NCBI RefSeq assembly: GCF_027409185.1
Contig: NW_026902448.1
Coordinates: forward strand, 62,001-126,000
From: Cynocephalus volans
Lineage: Eukaryota > Chordata > Mammalia > Dermoptera > Cynocephalidae
DNA length: 64,000 bases
Direction of reading: 5' to 3'
In this document: piece by piece, positions 12,501-26,382 of the stretch
How the letters are laid out: the number at the start of each line of letters is the position of its first letter
Numbering within the stretch: position 1 is the first letter of the stretch
Program-made: the position numbers and the translations under genes
The notes under the pieces: model-generated
The model's input: only the letters and a program-made list of their open reading frames with translations
Told to the model about the DNA's origin: nothing
Databases searched by the model: none

Positions 12501-14295
12501 TTGAGGTGACTTAATTTTTAAGGGCGGCAGTGTTGGATCATAGAACTGACGAAGAAGCGTTTGCTGCTGCACCCAGGAGGAGAATGGCAGCACCAAGCGT
12601 GCCCTGGGCTTGGCAGAGGATAAAGAAACATCATTTGTGCTCTTCTTGCATCCTGTGTCACTGCTCTCATACCTCAGCAAGGATCCCTCTGTGTCAGGGA
12701 TCTTCTTGTCGCTCAAAAAGTTGGAATCCTGAATAAGAGGAAGGAGTGCTAAGGGTTTGCTGGATGTGCAAGGGTAGCCAGACTGCTGCTGAGCAAATGT
12801 GGTGTGCAGACTCAGGGTGGATGACCCAAAGAAGGGATAGGATCATGACCTTTCTTTTTCAGTGAAATGAAGTGGACGTGTATTTTCTGGCCTTCTTAAT
12901 GCTTGGGGTTTTACTGACTATCCAGGGAGGTGTTAAAAGCTCTTCTCTGCAGAAGAGACAAGCTCCAGGAAAAAAAAGAAAAAGAAGAAGAAGAAGGCAC
13001 AGTGAAGAAGGCGGTGGTGGCTTTTTCTAGGAGCAAATCCCTCAGGAAGGAGACAACTTGTGAAAGCAGCATGCTGTCCTGAGCAAGCGACCACAATTAC
13101 AGCGCAGTACAGCTGGAAAAGACTTCCAGTGGCTCGCCGTCACTGTTGTGCAAACGTATGTATCACCTGGGGGCTGGCCTCCTGGACCCCTCCCACTCTT
13201 TCCAGATAGCCGCTTCCTGAGCCTGTCCAGGACTGGGGGTTGCAGTTGTGTTTTAATTCTTATCATCGACACTGGCTGCACCATCAGTGCTGGAAGCTAA
13301 TGCCCATGTCCGGGATGCCTCCTGACACTGGCCTACCTCTAGCCGGTTGGGACTTCCAGTCAGTGTTTTCCGAAAAGCTGTACAAACCTCATTACTAAAT
13401 GCTTCACCTTGATGATTAAGTTTTTTAATCTGTTTTTATTATCAGGCTCTTATAAGTATTTGCATTGTCTTCAGCGGAATCTGAGTATAGAGACTGTCCA
13501 GCATTTAAAATTCCTCATTTTCCAGACCTCAGTTAGTCTTCGTACAGCCCCGTATAAAACTTTAGTTTTCACACACGATCTGCTATCAACACATAACGTC
13601 AGCCCTTTTGTTCCTATGTTGTGGGAACCTCTGCAAATTAGTGTTGCATCTGATGTTCAACTAAGGTGTGCTTCTCAGGAGTTAAATTTCTCTCGGACTG
13701 GACAGGTGGGAGTTTTTTCATGTCCTACCCCTATACCGCACACCCACATAACACGCATTTGAGTTTTGAAGGGCATGTACAGCTGCTCTGTAGATCCCGC
13801 AGTGAGCGAGGGGTGTGCTTGCACGCGTGGAACCGCAGGGTGTGCTCACTAGAGGAAAGTGCATAGAATTCTAAGCGCGACTGACTTCCTGCCTCATCTC
13901 TTGAGCGGTTATTAAAGATCAGACTGTTAGAGGTCATACCCTGGCCTCCATTTCAAATTAATCAAATGAAGGTATTTCAAACAGGTCCGTAAATTCTCAG
14001 ATTAGATCATGCAGCTTTAGATCTTGTATCTCAGACTAATGCGGCACAGTTAGATTTTAGAAATTTGAATTAGACCCATCAGGTACATTTTATCTATTAT
14101 AAAACTATGCTCAAATCAGTTCTTATTTATGCTGCTCATAGTACATTTTTTGCCTTTAAAATTAAGCAGCAAAAAGGTTAAGTAGCCCTAGATTTTCAGG
14201 ATTATAAATGTGTTCTGTGTTTTCCTTTTTGTTGGCCTTTAAACTCATCACTTGGCAGGGGGGTACTTGTGCAGGTAGGTGCTAGGTCAAGTGTG

Positions 14296-14297
<2 letters not shown>

Positions 14298-14353
<56 letters not shown>
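14298..14353. repeat. (AC)28 microsatellite, unit 2
   Basis: Perfect dinucleotide run of 28 repeats at the position equivalent to the unit 1 tract. Confidence 0.97.
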
Positions 14354-14355
<2 letters not shown>

Positions 14356-16606
14356 CTTTTGGTTATGTAAACAGCCCAAGACCTAAGAAATGGAGTCCCA
14401 AGTAAACTGAGTTAACCAATTACTGTTATACTGAATCTCCATACACCTTAGCTTGTTTGAGCTGAGAATTTCTTGCTAGCAAATAGCATGTCTCATGTGT
14501 TCATCAAATTACAGCACCTCCACGAAACAGCATTTTGACAGAGCTGATAAGCAGATGTAAACATAAGCATCACCTATCTGAAGGGGTTGGGAGCAGTCAC
14601 TCTTTAGTACTCTGCTAAAATGATTGAAGTTGATTATAGGCACTTAACAGTAAAGGAAAGAAAACCCGGGAAGGTATAAATAAGCACAGCAGAGATAATT
14701 CGGTGGATTCGTTTTGGTTCAGTTGGTTTTCCTCTGTGTCGACCAGTATTGGAGAGCTGACCCTGAGACTCCAAGTGTGCGGGTTGAGGAGACTGTGCAT
14801 TGGAGAAAGGAAAAGATGGGGAAATAATTTGCCCTAATCTCAATCTTATCATCTCCTACCTCACTCAACTTTTGAGGACGCACAGGGATATATGGAAGCA
14901 GAGAAGATAAGATTAGCCGAAGGCTAATTTCTCTACTCATGGGTTTTCTCCTTTGGCCTTTCGCACTTCTTCCATCAGCTCTTCACTGACACTGATACGG
15001 CCAATTAAACTTCCCAGCACTTCTCTACATCTCAAAATTGAAATTGATGGATATCCGAAATTTACAAGGGACATACATTTGAGCTACTTGCTTCTGATCA
15101 CCTTCTGTTTCCCCAGAAATGTCATCTTTCGCAAAGAGGGTTGGGAGGAGAGAAGGGTCATGGGTAAAATGATCCAAATTCAATGTGCCTCTTCCGCTCT
15201 GCCCCCATCAAACATCTCTTCGACTTTGTGGTAGCAGGGCACATCGTCTGGGTCTCGACGGGTACAGTGGGAGGGGGCAGCGTGAACACAGATTCATTGT
15301 AACTCTGCACGCCATGAAGACCCTTCCTTTGCCTCCCTGGCTGGCTGTGGAGATGTTTTCGGGTGGGGGAGGTCTTGAGGCTGATGTGGGGTCCACTTGC
15401 AGTCTGTGCGACTGTGTCCGTTGTCAGAAGTCCTGTGGCGTAGAGCCGAGCGTTGCTGCCGCTTGTGGAGTTCACCGGGACAACCTCCTCTGCACCCACG
15501 TGGCTGGTGCTGCCCTCTGGGTGTGGGCACAGGTCCAGCTGCTCAGTGAACTAGGCCTTGCTGTGCACGAAGCACTCTGCTGCTGCTTTAAGGAGGTGTG
15601 CTGCCTGTACAAAAGTATCCTTCGTGTTCTCAAGGTGATGAGATGAACATGGGATCGTTCGTCTGATTTTCAGTCAATTGTTTTTCTGGGATTTCTGTAT
15701 AATTTCTTTCGTTTACAGACACAATTTGCATTTTAGTTCTCCCCAAGAGCATGATGTCTCCCTTGTGCTTTTATATCCGTTTGCTTCCATGTTGCCTCTC
15801 TTGGTTTCCACTGTTTACCCACCATTACTCAAGGCACGAAGTGGGCTGAAAAGGTTTTTCTAAAGTATCCCTGGTTTATGACAATTTTGAAATGGAAGTT
15901 TCTGGTGTTTCTAGTTACAGGCACACTTCCCGGTATTTCGGACTACCAAAGGCTTGTTAAGTAACTTAAAAAACACTTGGGATGTGAACAGATTTTAACT
16001 AGAAAACAGATTTCTACACTTTCGTTCTAGCTGTGGAAGTTGAAACGGAAAACCTTAATAACCTGCAGACCTAAACCCAGATAATTGCTTGTGCGGGTTC
16101 CCCATCTCAAAGCCTTGTCCTCCTGCTCCTATGTGTGTGTGCCACACAGGTGGCCAGGCACGGGGTGAAATGGATCCAGGGGAACAGGGGTCCTCAGAGA
16201 TAAATCATGGCATGGGATCCAGAAGCACATTGCAGTGAAATCCTAAGGAGCAAATTTCCTGTAAGAGAACAAACATGTGCAAGAATACTAGAACCCAAGG
16301 ACGTTTTGTAGAAATTGAAAGTTGGTGGTGGAGGGCGTGTCTGTATTTTAAAAGTTGCAGAAACCGTTTTTTTTTTTTTTTTCCCGTCTGTCCCAGGGTC
16401 GTCAGTGACAAATAGATGAGGCTGGGAGTGACCAGACATTGTACATCGAAACCAACATTCTCCTCCCAATTTGAAGAAATATCAAAATTTGTACTGATAA
16501 AGGATTTAGCTTGACAGCTGGTTTTTAATGTTATCCACATAGCTGGAATTTTCTGGAATGTCAATAATGGCATTCTTTTTGTGTTTTAAAGTGTCTTACT
16601 TTTTAA

Positions 16607-19294
16607 ATTATTTTTATTAGCATATTCATTATTACAAATCATGATTTTTCTTTATGCCCTTTGCCTGACCCATCACGCCCCCAACTCCCTCCCTCCGTCC
16701 ATCCCCTCATCTCTAGTAACCATTGGTTTCTTCTGTCCTTCTGAAAGTTCAAGGAACTGTTGTAGTCCTTTGCTTCCTTCCTTCCTTCCTTCCTTCCTTC
16801 CTTCCTTCCTTCCTTCCTTCCTTCCTTTCTACCTAGTTATAAGTGAGAGCATGTGATATTTATCTTCCCTTGTCTGGCTTATTTCACACAACATAATTTT
16901 CTCCAGACTCATCCAGGTTGTTACCGATGGCAGAATTTCATTCTTTTTCTTTATCACTGAGTATTATTCCATGGTGTACGTGTATCACATTTTTTTTATC
17001 CAGTCATCTGTCGAAGGGCACTGAGGTTGGTTCTATATTTTGGCTATTGTAAGTAAAGCTGCAGTGAACATGGGAGTGCAGGTGTCCCTTCCATATGATT
17101 TCCATTTCTTTGGATATATACCCAGTAGTGGAACTGCTGGATCATATGGTAGTACTATCTGTATTGGAGGAAACTTCTTTACTGTTTTCCATAGTGGCTG
17201 TGCTAATTTACAGTCCCACCAACATTGGAGAAGAGTTCTCCTTTCCTCATATCCTCAGTAGCATTTCTTATTAATGGTCTTTTTAACAATGGCCAGTCTA
17301 TCTGGGTTGACATGATATCTCAATGTGGTTTTGATTTGCATTTCTCTGATGACTAGTGATGCTGAGCATTTTTTCGTGTACCGTTGGCCATTTGTATGTC
17401 TTTGAAAAATGTCTATTCATCTCGTTTGCCCAGTTTTAAATCGGATTACTTGTTTTCATACTGTACAGCTGTTTGAGTTCTTGGTATGTTCTGGATATTA
17501 AGCCCTTGGCAGACGTATAGTTTACACATATTTTCTCCCTTTTTTTAGGGTGCCTTTCTGCTCTGTTGATTGTTTCCTTTGCTGTGTGGAAGCTTCTTAG
17601 TTTGACATTAGCTCATTTGTTTAGTTTTTATATTGTTGCTTGTGGGTTTTCGGGTCTTATTCATAAAGCCTTTGCCCCCACCTACTTCCTGGAGTGTTTC
17701 CCCTCTGTTTTCCTTCAGTCATGTAATGGTTTGGGGTCTTATATTCTGGTCTTTAATCCATTTCGAGTCGATTTTGGCATATGGTGAGATGCTGGTCCAG
17801 TTTCATTCTTCTGCATGTGGATTGTCCAATTTTGCGGGCACCGTTTATTTCCTGAAGAGGCTGTCTTTTCCACAGCGTATGTTCTGGTTTGCTTTGTCAA
17901 AAATCGGTTGGCTGTAAGTAGGCAAATTGATTATTCCTGGGTTTTCTATCCTGTTCCATTGATCTGAGTGTCTGTTTCTATGCCATCACCATGCTGTTTT
18001 GAGCCTTGTCATAGAATTTGAAATTGGGTGGTGTTATGCCTCCAGCCTTTCTGTTTTTGGGGTGCTTTTAAGCTCAAAATTGCTTTGGCTATTCAGGATC
18101 TTTTCGTATTCCATATGAATGTTAGCACTGCTTTTTCTATTTCTGTGAAGAAAGTTGTTGCTATTTTGACGGAGATTGCGTTGAATTTGTAGACTGCTAT
18201 GGGTAGAAAGGACATTTTCACGATGTTAATTCTTCCCGTACCAGAGCCTGGTATGTCATTCCACTATTTTGGGGTGCTCTTTAATTTCTCTCACTGGTGT
18301 TTGGTAGTTCTCATTGTAGAGATCTGCATTAACCTCCTTGGTTCAATTGGTTCCTAGGTATTTTATCTTGGGGGTGACTATTGTAAATGGGCTTGCTTTC
18401 TTGATTTCTTTTTCTGCCAGTTCATTATCGGAGTATAAAAATGCTCCTGATCTGTGGGTGTTGATTTTGTACCCCGCAAAATTATTAAAATTGTTAGTCA
18501 GCCGTAAGGGCGTTCTGGTAGCCTTTAGGTTTTCTATCTATAAGATCGCATCATCTGCAAACAGGGACAACTTGACTTTGTCCTTCCCAATCTGAATGCC
18601 CTTTATTTCTTTGTCTTGCTTGATTGCTCTGGTTAGGGCTTTCAATACTATGTTGAATGAGTGTGGTGAGAGTGGGCAAAGCTAATGGTTTGTCTATTTT
18701 ATTTATCTTCTCAAAAAACAACTTTGTGTTTCGCTGATCCTTTGTATCGTTTTGGGGGTCTCCATTTCATTGAACTCTGCCCTGATGTTAATTATTTCTT
18801 TCTCTCTAGTACTTTTATGATTGCATTGTTGTGGTGGTGGTGGTTCTTTGAGGTGTACAGTTCGGTCATTTACGTGAAGTTTCTCCATCCTTTTGATGTG
18901 AGCATGTATTGCAATATATTGCCTCGTCGCTGTTGCTTTTACAGTATCCCACAGGTTTTGGTAGGATGCATCTTTTTTCATTAGTTTCAAGAACGTTTTT
19001 GATTTCCTTTTTAATTTCTTCTTGGACCCATAGGTCATTCGGGAGCCTGTTGTTCAGTTTTCATGCACTGGAGTAGTTTCCAGAAATTCGCTTGTAATTG
19101 ATTTCCAGTGCTAGTCAAATTGTGGTCAGAAAAGATACTAGGAATGATGTCAGCTTTGAAAAATTTGCTGAAACCTGTTTTGTGACCTAACATGTGGTCT
19201 ATCCTGGAGAATGTTCCATGTGCCGATGAGAAAAAATGTGTATTCTCTAGTTGTTGCATGAAATGTTCTGTAGATGTCTGCCAGGTCCAATTGG
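16607..19294 (-). mobile_element. Degenerate LINE-1 fragment, unit 2
   Basis: Colinear with the unit 1 copy, with the same endonuclease relic, the same internal RT deletion and the same 3' UTR. It is a passenger of the array, not an independent insertion. Confidence 0.9.
16773..16827. repeat. (CTTC)n microsatellite, unit 2
   Basis: The equivalent tetranucleotide tract, about 55 nt. Confidence 0.95.
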
Positions 19295-22200
19295 ACCTGC
19301 ACGAGCTACAGATAAATTGGTATAAAGGTGTAAACTATTTAATATTTGTTTGTCATACATGAACGCTAACGTAGTTATAGTCTTAGCTTTTGGGACTTAG
19401 AGAAGTAAACTTAGGAAATCAGTAAGGGTTTTTGCAGCTTTTATCTACTTCAGTGAAAGTTGAGGCAACTTTTACTTGATGCAACCCTGGAAGTGTTCAG
19501 TGAGAAGAACACACGGTTACTGGCCGCATATACTGCACCGTGCTTTGCACAGTGCCTTCAGCTCTGGGGATATGCGCATGTGACCGTCTGGGAGAAGGGG
19601 AGTGTGAATGGACGGCTTTCACACGCTTCTGTCTTGCTGGGGTATGTAGTCAACAGTTTAGGCACCAAAAAAGGATGTCGGTTTAAACTTAACCTTATTA
19701 AAGTGAACAGTGCTTGTTTCTGGCTTGGAAAATCTGGAAAAGCAGCAGCTCTGGCCTTGGCCCCAGACACATCACCACACAGCTGGGAGGTGACCCACAT
19801 TCCAGTTGAGGGCAATCCCCATCTCCCCTTGTGACGTGAAATTCACTTGGAAATGTTGAAGCATACTGAGGGGAGCAAAAGCAAAACATTTTCTTTTGCT
19901 ACCGACACCTTGGTCTCTCACACCAAAAGAAATCTTGACAGCGAAGCAACAGTTGAGATGGGAAACTACATTGTGCACGTGCCTCACTGAGGTGGAAAAG
20001 TAGAGCAGAATTTCCTCGCATGCTTTCTCCACTGTGTCGCTTCAGACCCTTAGCTTGCAGGTTCACAGAAGAGAAACAGTCCTTGCAGCTGTAGCTGATG
20101 GTGAGGATTCAGGACACGGTGGGAGTGAGAGAGGGCCTGGAGCCTGACTTCCCTGAATCTGTCACCAGGTACAGAGAAGGGGTGTGTCTCACCTGTTCCT
20201 TTGCCTGTGGGGAGCCATCCAGTGTGTGCGGTTACTGGACATGGGCATCTGTGGGGTTGGTTGGGATTGTGCAGACTTGACCTCTTGCCCCATAGTTTTC
20301 ATCCCTGTCCTGCTGCGACTTCCATGTGGGTTATTGTGCAAATTCTACCCAGAGGAACATATTAGCATCATTCCTTTGCTGGAGGCCAGATTGTCTGTGC
20401 CTGGTTTCTGTGAGGCCCTCTACTGCCACCCAGCGTCCAGCGATGCTGTAGTGCCACAGCCATCCTTGGAGTGAGACAAGACACCTAGTTTCAAGCTTTG
20501 GGGAAATTAGCCCACTAGGATGTGCTGTTGCTCCCTGTGCCCAAGGGGCCCGCTTCATTCTAGAGTCTGCTGAACCCCAAACAACTTATTTCCGTTGGGA
20601 AGAGATGGCCAGGCCCGGCAGCAACAGTTTCATCTGGGGCAGTGGCCTGGCCACGGGCAGCTGTTCCTCCTGCTGCTAAGGTTTAAGCCAGCTGCCGCGG
20701 GTGACAGCTTTCCTCCCAACAAGCAGGCCCCAAGGGTGCAGGTGCTCAAGGAAGCTGTGTGGACAGAATGGCGCCCCTCCAGTCCAGCGGACAGATGGGA
20801 GGGGACTGGGTGAGGCACCTCTGGCGGCGACAGGGTCAGTGCTACCGGGATGACATCACCGGTGACCAGCAGAGAGCTCAGCAGCTTGCAGGGTTGTCTC
20901 ATCCCTGAAAGGCAGAGCTGCTGTTTTTCTAGAATAGGTTTTGTTTTCCTTTGGTCACAGAGTTATCCCTTGGCCGCCTGTAAATTTGTACGCGACACTG
21001 TTCACTAAAAATTGCACTTGCACGTTTACGTCTTAGCTGTGCTGAAACATGAGTTTCTCTTTCACTGCCATTCCAGCAGGGCTGACCCGAGTCCAGCACC
21101 GCCGATGTGGTTGCCACTCGCAGTGGGACAGAAGTGCATGCAGGTTCCCGGGGCGGCTGCTGGGTAGAACTTTGGGCATGTTTGGAACATTTTTCCTCAA
21201 AGTACAACGGAGGCTTCAATATGTGTCACAGGACACCAGCAGGTAAGCTGTGGGCAACTGGCCGTTGAGTTCTCCCAGTTATAGAACATTTTATCCATAA
21301 TTTACTTATTCCTGTTTGTATAGTCTTTAAAGAGTAGGTAAAGGATAATGAAGGTTGCCTTTTAAGAGAAGCAGCTAATTTTATAAAATGCCATCTTCGT
21401 GGTTAAGGAAGGCAATTACCTTTTTTAATGTATTACATTAATTTCCTATTACTGCTCTTGGGTAATAGGTGACTTTAGTCACCAAAAGCCTTGCAGTTTC
21501 AAATATTGACCTTGCAAAGGACAGGAATTTTAACCCCCGGGCATCGAGTCTCTGTTGCAGGAAAAGAATCATAACACAGCAAGGCTGCTGATTCTAAGAC
21601 AGACAAGTGACTAATTGATAGGCAACGTTACTAAAAAGCTGCTAGAGGGAAAAGGAATTTCGGGTAAATCAAGGCTTTGTTATAGTGGATCACTTAATTG
21701 CCTAACAGAGTGTCATCTGACTTGTTTTGACTGAATGTTACCAGCTTCTATTGCAAAACTTGTAAAACTGAACCTATGTTCAAAACCCCACCTATGTCTC
21801 TTCCTGTAACTTCTTGGTCTGGAGAATAAATGCAGGAAGAGAAGCCCGGGGCTTCTCACTGCTCAAAAGAGATGGGCTTTGAGGAATCTTTGGCAGCTCC
21901 ATCACCCAGGGGAAAAGGGGGGACAGATCTGTGGGAGGCAAAGCAACAGTGGCCCACCCACGTGGAAGTGGTGTTTCGGTGTGCTTCATGACTGCTTCCA
22001 GGCAGGAGATGCTGCCCTCGGTTCATGCCAAGGACTCCAGGCATGGCCTGCTTCAGGGTAGAGGAGGCTGCCCTTGGCTCCTGCCAAGATTGTCCTGTTT
22101 TGGTACTCTGTGGAATTTGGGGAGAATTCAGGCCTGGCTGGAAATCACAGGTTCTTGTCTCTGGCCTGTCCTGGGGCTCAGATTGATGTTCCATTTATGA

Positions 22201-24061
22201 CAAGCAAAGTGTAACTAGCAGTGTTTGGAGAGTTTTCTTGAGTATTTTCAAATACTTATGTAACTTTTGAGGTGACTTAATTTTTAAGGGCGGCAGTGTT
22301 GGATCATAGAACTGACGAAGAAGCGTTTGCTGCTGCACCCAGGAGGAGAATGGCAGCACCAAGCGTGCCCTGGGCTTGGCAGAGGATAAAGAAACATCAT
22401 TTGTGCTCTTCTTGCATCCTGTGTCACTGCTCTCATACCTCAGCAAGGATCCCTCTGTGTCAGGGATCTTCTTGTCGCTCAAAAAGTTGGAATCCTGAAT
22501 AAGAGGAAGGAGTGCTAAGGGTTTGCTGGATGTGCAAGGGTAGCCAGACTGCTGCTGAGCAAATGTGGTGTGCAGACTCAGGGTGGATGACCCAAAGAAG
22601 GGATAGGATCATGACCTTTCTTTTTCAGTGAAATGAAGTGGACGTGTATTTTCTGGCCTTCTTAATGCTTGGGGTTTTACTGACTATCCAGGGAGGTGTT
22701 AAAAGCTCTTCTCTGCAGAAGAGACAAGCTCCAGGAAAAAAAAGAAAAAGAAGAAGAAGAAGGCACAGTGAAGAAGGCGGTGGTGGCTTTTTCTAGGAGC
22801 AAATCCCTCAGGAAGGAGACAACTTGTGAAAGCAGCATGCTGTCCTGAGCAAGCGACCACAATTACAGCGCAGTACAGCTGGAAAAGACTTCCAGTGGCT
22901 CGCCGTCACTGTTGTGCAAACGTATGTATCACCTGGGGGCTGGCCTCCTGGACCCCTCCCACTCTTTCCAGATAGCCGCTTCCTGAGCCTGTCCAGGACT
23001 GGGGGTTGCAGTTGTGTTTTAATTCTTATCATCGACACTGGCTGCACCATCAGTGCTGGAAGCTAATGCCCATGTCCGGGATGCCTCCTGACACTGGCCT
23101 ACCTCTAGCCGGTTGGGACTTCCAGTCAGTGTTTTCCGAAAAGCTGTACAAACCTCATTACTAAATGCTTCACCTTGATGATTAAGTTTTTTAATCTGTT
23201 TTTATTATCAGGCTCTTATAAGTATTTGCATTGTCTTCAGCGGAATCTGAGTATAGAGACTGTCCAGCATTTAAAATTCCTCATTTTCCAGACCTCAGTT
23301 AGTCTTCGTACAGCCCCGTATAAAACTTTAGTTTTCACACACGATCTGCTATCAACACATAACGTCAGCCCTTTTGTTCCTATGTTGTGGGAACCTCTGC
23401 AAATTAGTGTTGCATCTGATGTTCAATTAAGGTGTGCTTCTCAGGAGTTAAATTTCTCTCGGACTGGACAGGTGGGAGTTTTTTCATGTCCTACCCCTAT
23501 ACCGCACACCCACATAACACTCATTTGAGTTTTGAAGGGCATGTACAGCTGCTCTGTAGATCCCACAGTGAGCGAGGGGTGTGCTTGCACGCGTGGAACC
23601 GCAGGGTGTGCTCACTAGAGGAAAGTGCATAGAATTCTAAGCGCGACTGACTTCCTGCCTCATCTCTTGAGCGGTTATTAAAGATCAGACTGTTAGAGGT
23701 CATACCCTGGCCTCCATTTCAAATTAATCAAATGAAGGTATTTCAAACAGGTCCGTAAATTCTCAGATTAGATCATGCAGCTTTAGATCTTGTATCTCAG
23801 ACTAATGCGGCACAGTTAGATTTTAGAAATTTGAATTAGACCCATCAGGTACATTTTATCTATTATAAAACTATGCTCAAATCAGTTCTTATTTATGCTG
23901 CTCATAGTACATTTTTTGCCTTTAAAATTAAGCAGCAAAAAGGTTAAGTAGCCCTAGATTTTCAGGATTATAAATGTGTTCTGTGTTTTCCTTTTTGTTG
24001 GCCTTTAAACACATCACTTGGCAGGGGGGTACTTGTGCAGGTAGGTGCTAGGTCAAGTGTG

Positions 24062-24063
<2 letters not shown>

Positions 24064-24129
<66 letters not shown>
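24064..24129. repeat. (AC)33 microsatellite, unit 3
   Basis: Perfect dinucleotide run of 33 repeats at the equivalent position. Confidence 0.97.
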
Positions 24130-24131
<2 letters not shown>

Positions 24132-26382
24132 CTTTTGGTTATGTAAACAGCCCAAGACCTAAGAAATGGAGTCCCAAGTAAACTGAGTTAACCAATTACT
24201 GTTATACTGAATCTCCATACACCTTAGCTTGTTTGAGCTGAGAATTTCTTGCTAGCAAATAGCATGTCTCATGTGTTCATCAAATTACAGCACCTCCACG
24301 AAACAGCATTTTGACAGAGCTGATAAGCAGATGTAAACATAAGCATCACCTATCTGAAGGGGTTGGGAGCAGTCACTCTTTAGTACTCTGCTAAAATGAT
24401 TGAAGTTGATTATAGGCACTTAACAGTAAAGGAAAGAAAACCCGGGAAGGTATAAATAAGCACAGCAGAGATAATTCGGTGGATTCGTTTTGGTTCAGTT
24501 GGTTTTCCTCTGTGTCGACCAGTATTGGAGAGCTGACCCTGAGACTCCAAGTGTGCGGGTTGAGGAGACTGTGCATTGGAGAAAGGAAAAGATGGGGAAA
24601 TAATTTGCCCTAATCTCAATCTTATCATCTCCTACCTCACTCAACTTTTGAGGACGGACAGGGATATATGGAAGCAGAGAAGATAAGATTAGCCGAAGGC
24701 TAATTTCTCTACTCATGGGTTTTCTCCTTTGGCCTTTCGCACTTCTTCCATCAGCTCTTCACTGACACTGATACGGCCAATTAAACTTCCCAGCACTTCT
24801 CTACATCTCAAAATTGAAATTGATGGATATCCGAAATTTACAAGGGACATACATTTGAGCTACTTGCTTCTGATCACCTTCTGTTTCCCCAGAAATGTCA
24901 TCTTTCGCAAAGAGGGTTGGGAGGAGAGAAGGGTCATGGGTAAAATGATCCAAATTCAATGTGCCTCTTCCGCTCTGCCCCCATCAAACATCTCTTCGAC
25001 TTTGTGGTAGCAGGGCACATCGTCTGGGTCTCGACGGGTACAGTGGGAGGGGGCAGCGTGAACACAGATTCATTGTAACTCTGCACGCCATGAAGACCCT
25101 TCCTTTGCCTCCCTGGCTGGCTGTGGAGATGTTTTCGGGTGGGGGAGGTCTTGAGGCTGATGTGGGGTCCACTTGCAGTCTGTGCGACTGTGTCCGTTGT
25201 CAGAAGTCCTGTGGCGTAGAGCCGAGCGTTGCTGCCGCTTGTGGAGTTCACCGGGACAACCTCCTCTGCACCCACGTGGCTGGTGCTGCCCTCTGGGTGT
25301 GGGCACAGGTCCAGCTGCTCAGTGAACTAGGCCTTGCTGTGCACGAAGCACTCTGCTGCTGCTTTAAGGAGGTGTGCTGCCTGTACAAAAGTATCCTTCG
25401 TGTTCTCAAGGTGATGAGATGAACATGGGATCGTTCGTCTGATTTTCAGTCAATTGTTTTTCTGGGATTTCTGTATAATTTCTTTCGTTTACAGACACAA
25501 TTTGCATTTTAGTTCTCCCCAAGAGCATGATGTCTCCCTTGTGCTTTTATATCCGTTTGCTTCCATGTTGCCTCTCTTGGTTTCCACTGTTTACCCACCA
25601 TTACTCAAGGCACGAAGTGGGCTGAAAAGGTTTTTCTAAAGTATCCCTGGTTTATGACAATTTTGAAATGGAAGTTTCTGGTGTTTCTAGTTACAGGCAC
25701 ACTTCCCGGTATTTCGGACTACCAAAGGCTTGTTAAGTAACTTAAAAAACACTTGGGATGTGAACAGATTTTAACTAGAAAACAGATTTCTACACTTTCG
25801 TTCTAGCTGTGGAAGTTGAAACGGAAAACCTTAATAACCTGCAGACCTAAACCCAGATAATTGCTTGTGCGGGTTCCCCATCTCAAAGCCTTGTCCTCCT
25901 GCTCCTATGTGTGTGTGCCACACAGGTGGCCAGGCACGGGGTGAAATGGATCCAGGGGAACAGGGGTCCTCAGAGATAAATCATGGCATGGGATCCAGAA
26001 GCACATTGCAGTGAAATCCTAAGGAGCAAATTTCCTGTAAGAGAACAAACATGTGCAAGAATACTAGAACCCAAGGACGTTTTGTAGAAATTGAAAGTTG
26101 GTGGTGGAGGGCGTGTCTGTATTTTAAAAGTTGCAGAAACCGTTTTTTTTTTTTTTTCCCCGTCTGTCCCAGGGTCGTCAGTGACAAATAGATGAGGCTG
26201 GGAGTGACCAGACATTGTACATCGAAACCAACATTCTCCTCCCAATTTGAAGAAATATCAAAATTTGTACTGATAAAGGATTTAGCTTGACAGCTGGTTT
26301 TTAATGTTATCCACATAGCTGGAATTTTCTGGAATGTCAATAATGGCATTCTTTTTGTGTTTTAAAGTGTCTTACTTTTTAA

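Larger units (their letters stand above)
9787..19552. repeat. Macrosatellite unit 2
   Basis: This is a 9766 bp copy of the tandem unit, colinear with unit 1. Private variants include GACAGCAAAG instead of GACAGCGAAG near 10171 and GAGAGAGGGGCTGG instead of GAGAGAGGGCCTGG near 10364. The (AC)n tract has 28 repeats. No gene is recognised outside the LINE-1 fragment. Confidence 0.97.
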